This document shows, in pieces, positions 5,375 to 6,282 of a stretch of DNA of 6,282 nucleotides (the first letter of the stretch is position 1; each line of letters begins with the position of its first letter). The stretch lies in the NCBI GenBank assembly GCA_030049455.1, contig JASIKV010000458.1, positions 1-6,282 of the forward strand. The letters are read 5' to 3'. Made by a program: the position numbers and the translations under genes. The stretch comes from Terriglobia bacterium. GTDB taxonomy: Bacteria > Acidobacteriota > Terriglobia > UBA7540. The notes under the pieces were generated by a model, which searched no databases, was not told where the DNA came from, and saw only the letters and a list, made by a program, of their open reading frames with translations.

Positions 5375-5380
5375 TATACT
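5375..5380 (+). promoter_or_regulatory. Candidate -10 box (TATACT) upstream of the formate dehydrogenase gene
   Basis: TATACT, preceded by TTG, lies in the 132-nt gap between fdhD and the dehydrogenase gene, 63 nt before the ATG at 5444. There is no good -35 at 17 nt spacing. If it is used, the transcript would start after fdhD and contain only the short N-terminus of the dehydrogenase. Confidence 0.35.
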
Positions 5381-5433
5381 GTTGCGGCGCAAGGATCAGG
5401 AAGCGCGCTGCAGTTTGGTGTTTGGACTCGCGT

Positions 5434-5437
5434 GGAG
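5434..5437 (+). promoter_or_regulatory. Shine-Dalgarno GGAG for the formate dehydrogenase gene
   Basis: GGAG ends 6 nt before the ATG at 5444. It supports this start over the frame-open stretch back to 5339, whose translation shows no family resemblance. Confidence 0.5.
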
Positions 5438-5443
5438 CGAAAC

Positions 5444-6282
5444 ATGGCTGATTCAATGAAAGCCCGGCTTACCACTCCTATGATTCGGGAGAACGGTGAG
5501 CTTCGTGCCGCAACCTGGGAGCAGGCTCTGGCCCGCGCGGCGGAGAGCCTGCGCAGCGTGAAGGAGCGATTCGGACACGAGGGATTCGGAATGTTCAGTT
5601 GTTCAAAAACCACGAACGAACTGAATTTTCTGGCCCAGAAGTTCGCGCGCTCCGTCATGGGCACGAACAATATCGATAGCTGCAACCGTACTTGACACGC
5701 CCCCAGCGTCGCCGGTCTGGCGACGGTTTTCGGAGCGGGAGGCGGGACGAGTTCGTATCGCGAGATGGAGGACACGGACCTCATCATTCTGTGGGGCTCC
5801 AACGCGCGTGAAACTCATCCCATCTTTTTTCACCACCTCCTCAAGGGCGTGCACAAGGGCGCGAAGCTGTTCGTGATCGATCCGCGCCGCACCAGTTCGG
5901 CGCGCTGGGCGGATGTGTGGCTGGGACTTGATGTGGGCTCCGACATCGCGCTGGCGAACGCGGTGGGCCGGGAGATTATTGACGCGGGCCTGGAAAACCG
6001 GCGGTTTATCGAACGCGCCACGAGGGGGTTTGAGGAGTACCGGCAAGCCGTCGAGCCCTACAACCTGGAGCTGGCGGAAAAGATTACGGGCGTCCCCGCG
6101 GAGGTCATTCGCACCCTCGCTCATTCCTACGCGCGCGCGGATCGCGCTCAGCTCTGCTGGACGCTGGGGATTACCGAGCATCACAATGCCGTCGATAACG
6201 TGCTCGCGCTGATTAACCTTTCGCTGCTTACCGGGCACGTGGGACGCTATGGATCCGGGCTTAATCCGCTGCGCGGCCAAAA
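5444..6282 (+). CDS. fdhA: Selenocysteine-containing formate dehydrogenase catalytic subunit (3' end outside window)
   Basis: Molybdenum/tungsten bis-pyranopterin enzyme that oxidises formate to CO2; no signal peptide, so cytoplasmic. The frame runs from ATG 5444 through TGA 5693-5695 (read as selenocysteine, residue 84) and stays open for 195 codons to the window end. Before the TGA: RLTTPMIRENGEL (8-20), TWEQALARAAE (24-34), KFARSVMGTNNIDSCNRT (66-83). After it: HAPSVAGLATVFGAGG, with the catalytic His directly after Sec, then LIILWGSNARETHP, VIDPRRTSSARWAD, and LINLSLLTGHVGRYGSGLNP leading into LRGQ, all classic formate dehydrogenase signatures. E. coli FdhF carries Sec at residue 140, so about 56 residues are missing at the N-terminus here, including the CxxCxxxC [4Fe-4S] domain. 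A standard gene caller would stop at the TGA and give a false 83-residue product plus an orphan downstream frame. Confidence 0.93.
5693..5695 (+). other. In-frame UGA read as selenocysteine
   Basis: This TGA lies between CNRT and HAPSVAGL, aligning with the Sec residue of E. coli FdhF (ARV-Sec-HGPSVAGL). The frame stays open and conserved on both sides, and a SECIS hairpin follows at the correct spacing. Sec supplies the selenium ligand to molybdenum or tungsten in the active site. Confidence 0.95.
5707..5725 (+). promoter_or_regulatory. Bacterial SECIS element
   Basis: CGTCGCC (5707-5713) and GGCGACG (5719-5725) form a perfect 7-bp stem closing a GGTCT loop (5714-5718). Eighteen nt separate the TGA from the GGTCT, exactly as in E. 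coli fdhF, whose apical loop also contains GGUCU bound by SelB. The element lies inside the coding sequence and keeps the conserved APSVAGLAT peptide while maintaining the stem. Confidence 0.92.

Noticed and set aside
5339..5695. A complete 118-residue gene ending at the TGA
   Set aside because: The TGA is at the selenocysteine position with a SECIS hairpin, the family sequence continues in frame after it, and the 35 residues before ATG 5444 show no family resemblance and no ribosome site.
5693..5695. Formate dehydrogenase as a pseudogene broken by a nonsense mutation
   Set aside because: The stop falls exactly at the Sec codon and the downstream frame is intact for 195 codons with conserved motifs and a SECIS element at canonical spacing.
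5242..5802. 186-residue open frame on the minus strand
   Set aside because: It overlaps fdhD, the intergenic gap and the formate dehydrogenase gene antisense, with low-complexity composition and no motif.
5603..6280. 225-residue open frame on the minus strand
   Set aside because: It lies antisense to the strongly conserved formate dehydrogenase coding sequence; long antisense frames are common in GC-rich codon usage and its translation has no recognisable motif.

Overview
The window is a moderately GC-rich bacterial chromosome segment with short intergenic gaps and no tRNA, rRNA, insertion sequence, CRISPR array or phage gene that I could see. Protein style points to Acidobacteriota: PilZ proteins carrying an extra CxxC...CxxC region, many small lineage-type hypothetical proteins, and a selenoprotein formate dehydrogenase. 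This is an inference from family resemblance; no marker gene is present to prove it.

Layout. 2-1612 (+): the tail of a CBS-domain protein, a small zinc-ribbon membrane protein starting 8 nt later, an exported YbhB/YbcL (PEBP-fold) protein with its own likely promoter, and a small hydrophilic protein of unknown function. 1680-3598 (-): three genes in one direction, namely a tandem PilZ protein (PilZ-like, Cys4, canonical PilZ), a tiny cysteine-rich protein, and a shorter PilZ protein paralogous to the first half of the tandem one. 3599-3841: a divergent intergenic region with a leader hairpin, three AT-rich dyads and a consensus -10 box. 3842-4279 (+): a small exported beta-rich protein. 4445-6282 (+): fdhD followed by the start of a formate dehydrogenase catalytic subunit that runs off the window.

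The most informative locus is the last one. The dehydrogenase reading frame meets an in-frame TGA at 5693-5695, exactly where formate dehydrogenases carry selenocysteine. It is followed, at the same distance as in E. coli fdhF, by a perfect 7-bp hairpin with a GGTCT loop (a bacterial SECIS element), and the protein then continues for 195 codons to the window edge. FdhD (which sulfurates the molybdenum cofactor) and this subunit therefore form a functional pair. The subunit is odd in lacking the N-terminal [4Fe-4S] domain that normally precedes this region.

The PilZ cluster suggests a c-di-GMP-linked or derived sensory/adaptor role, but only the C-terminal PilZ domain of the tandem protein retains both nucleotide-binding motifs.
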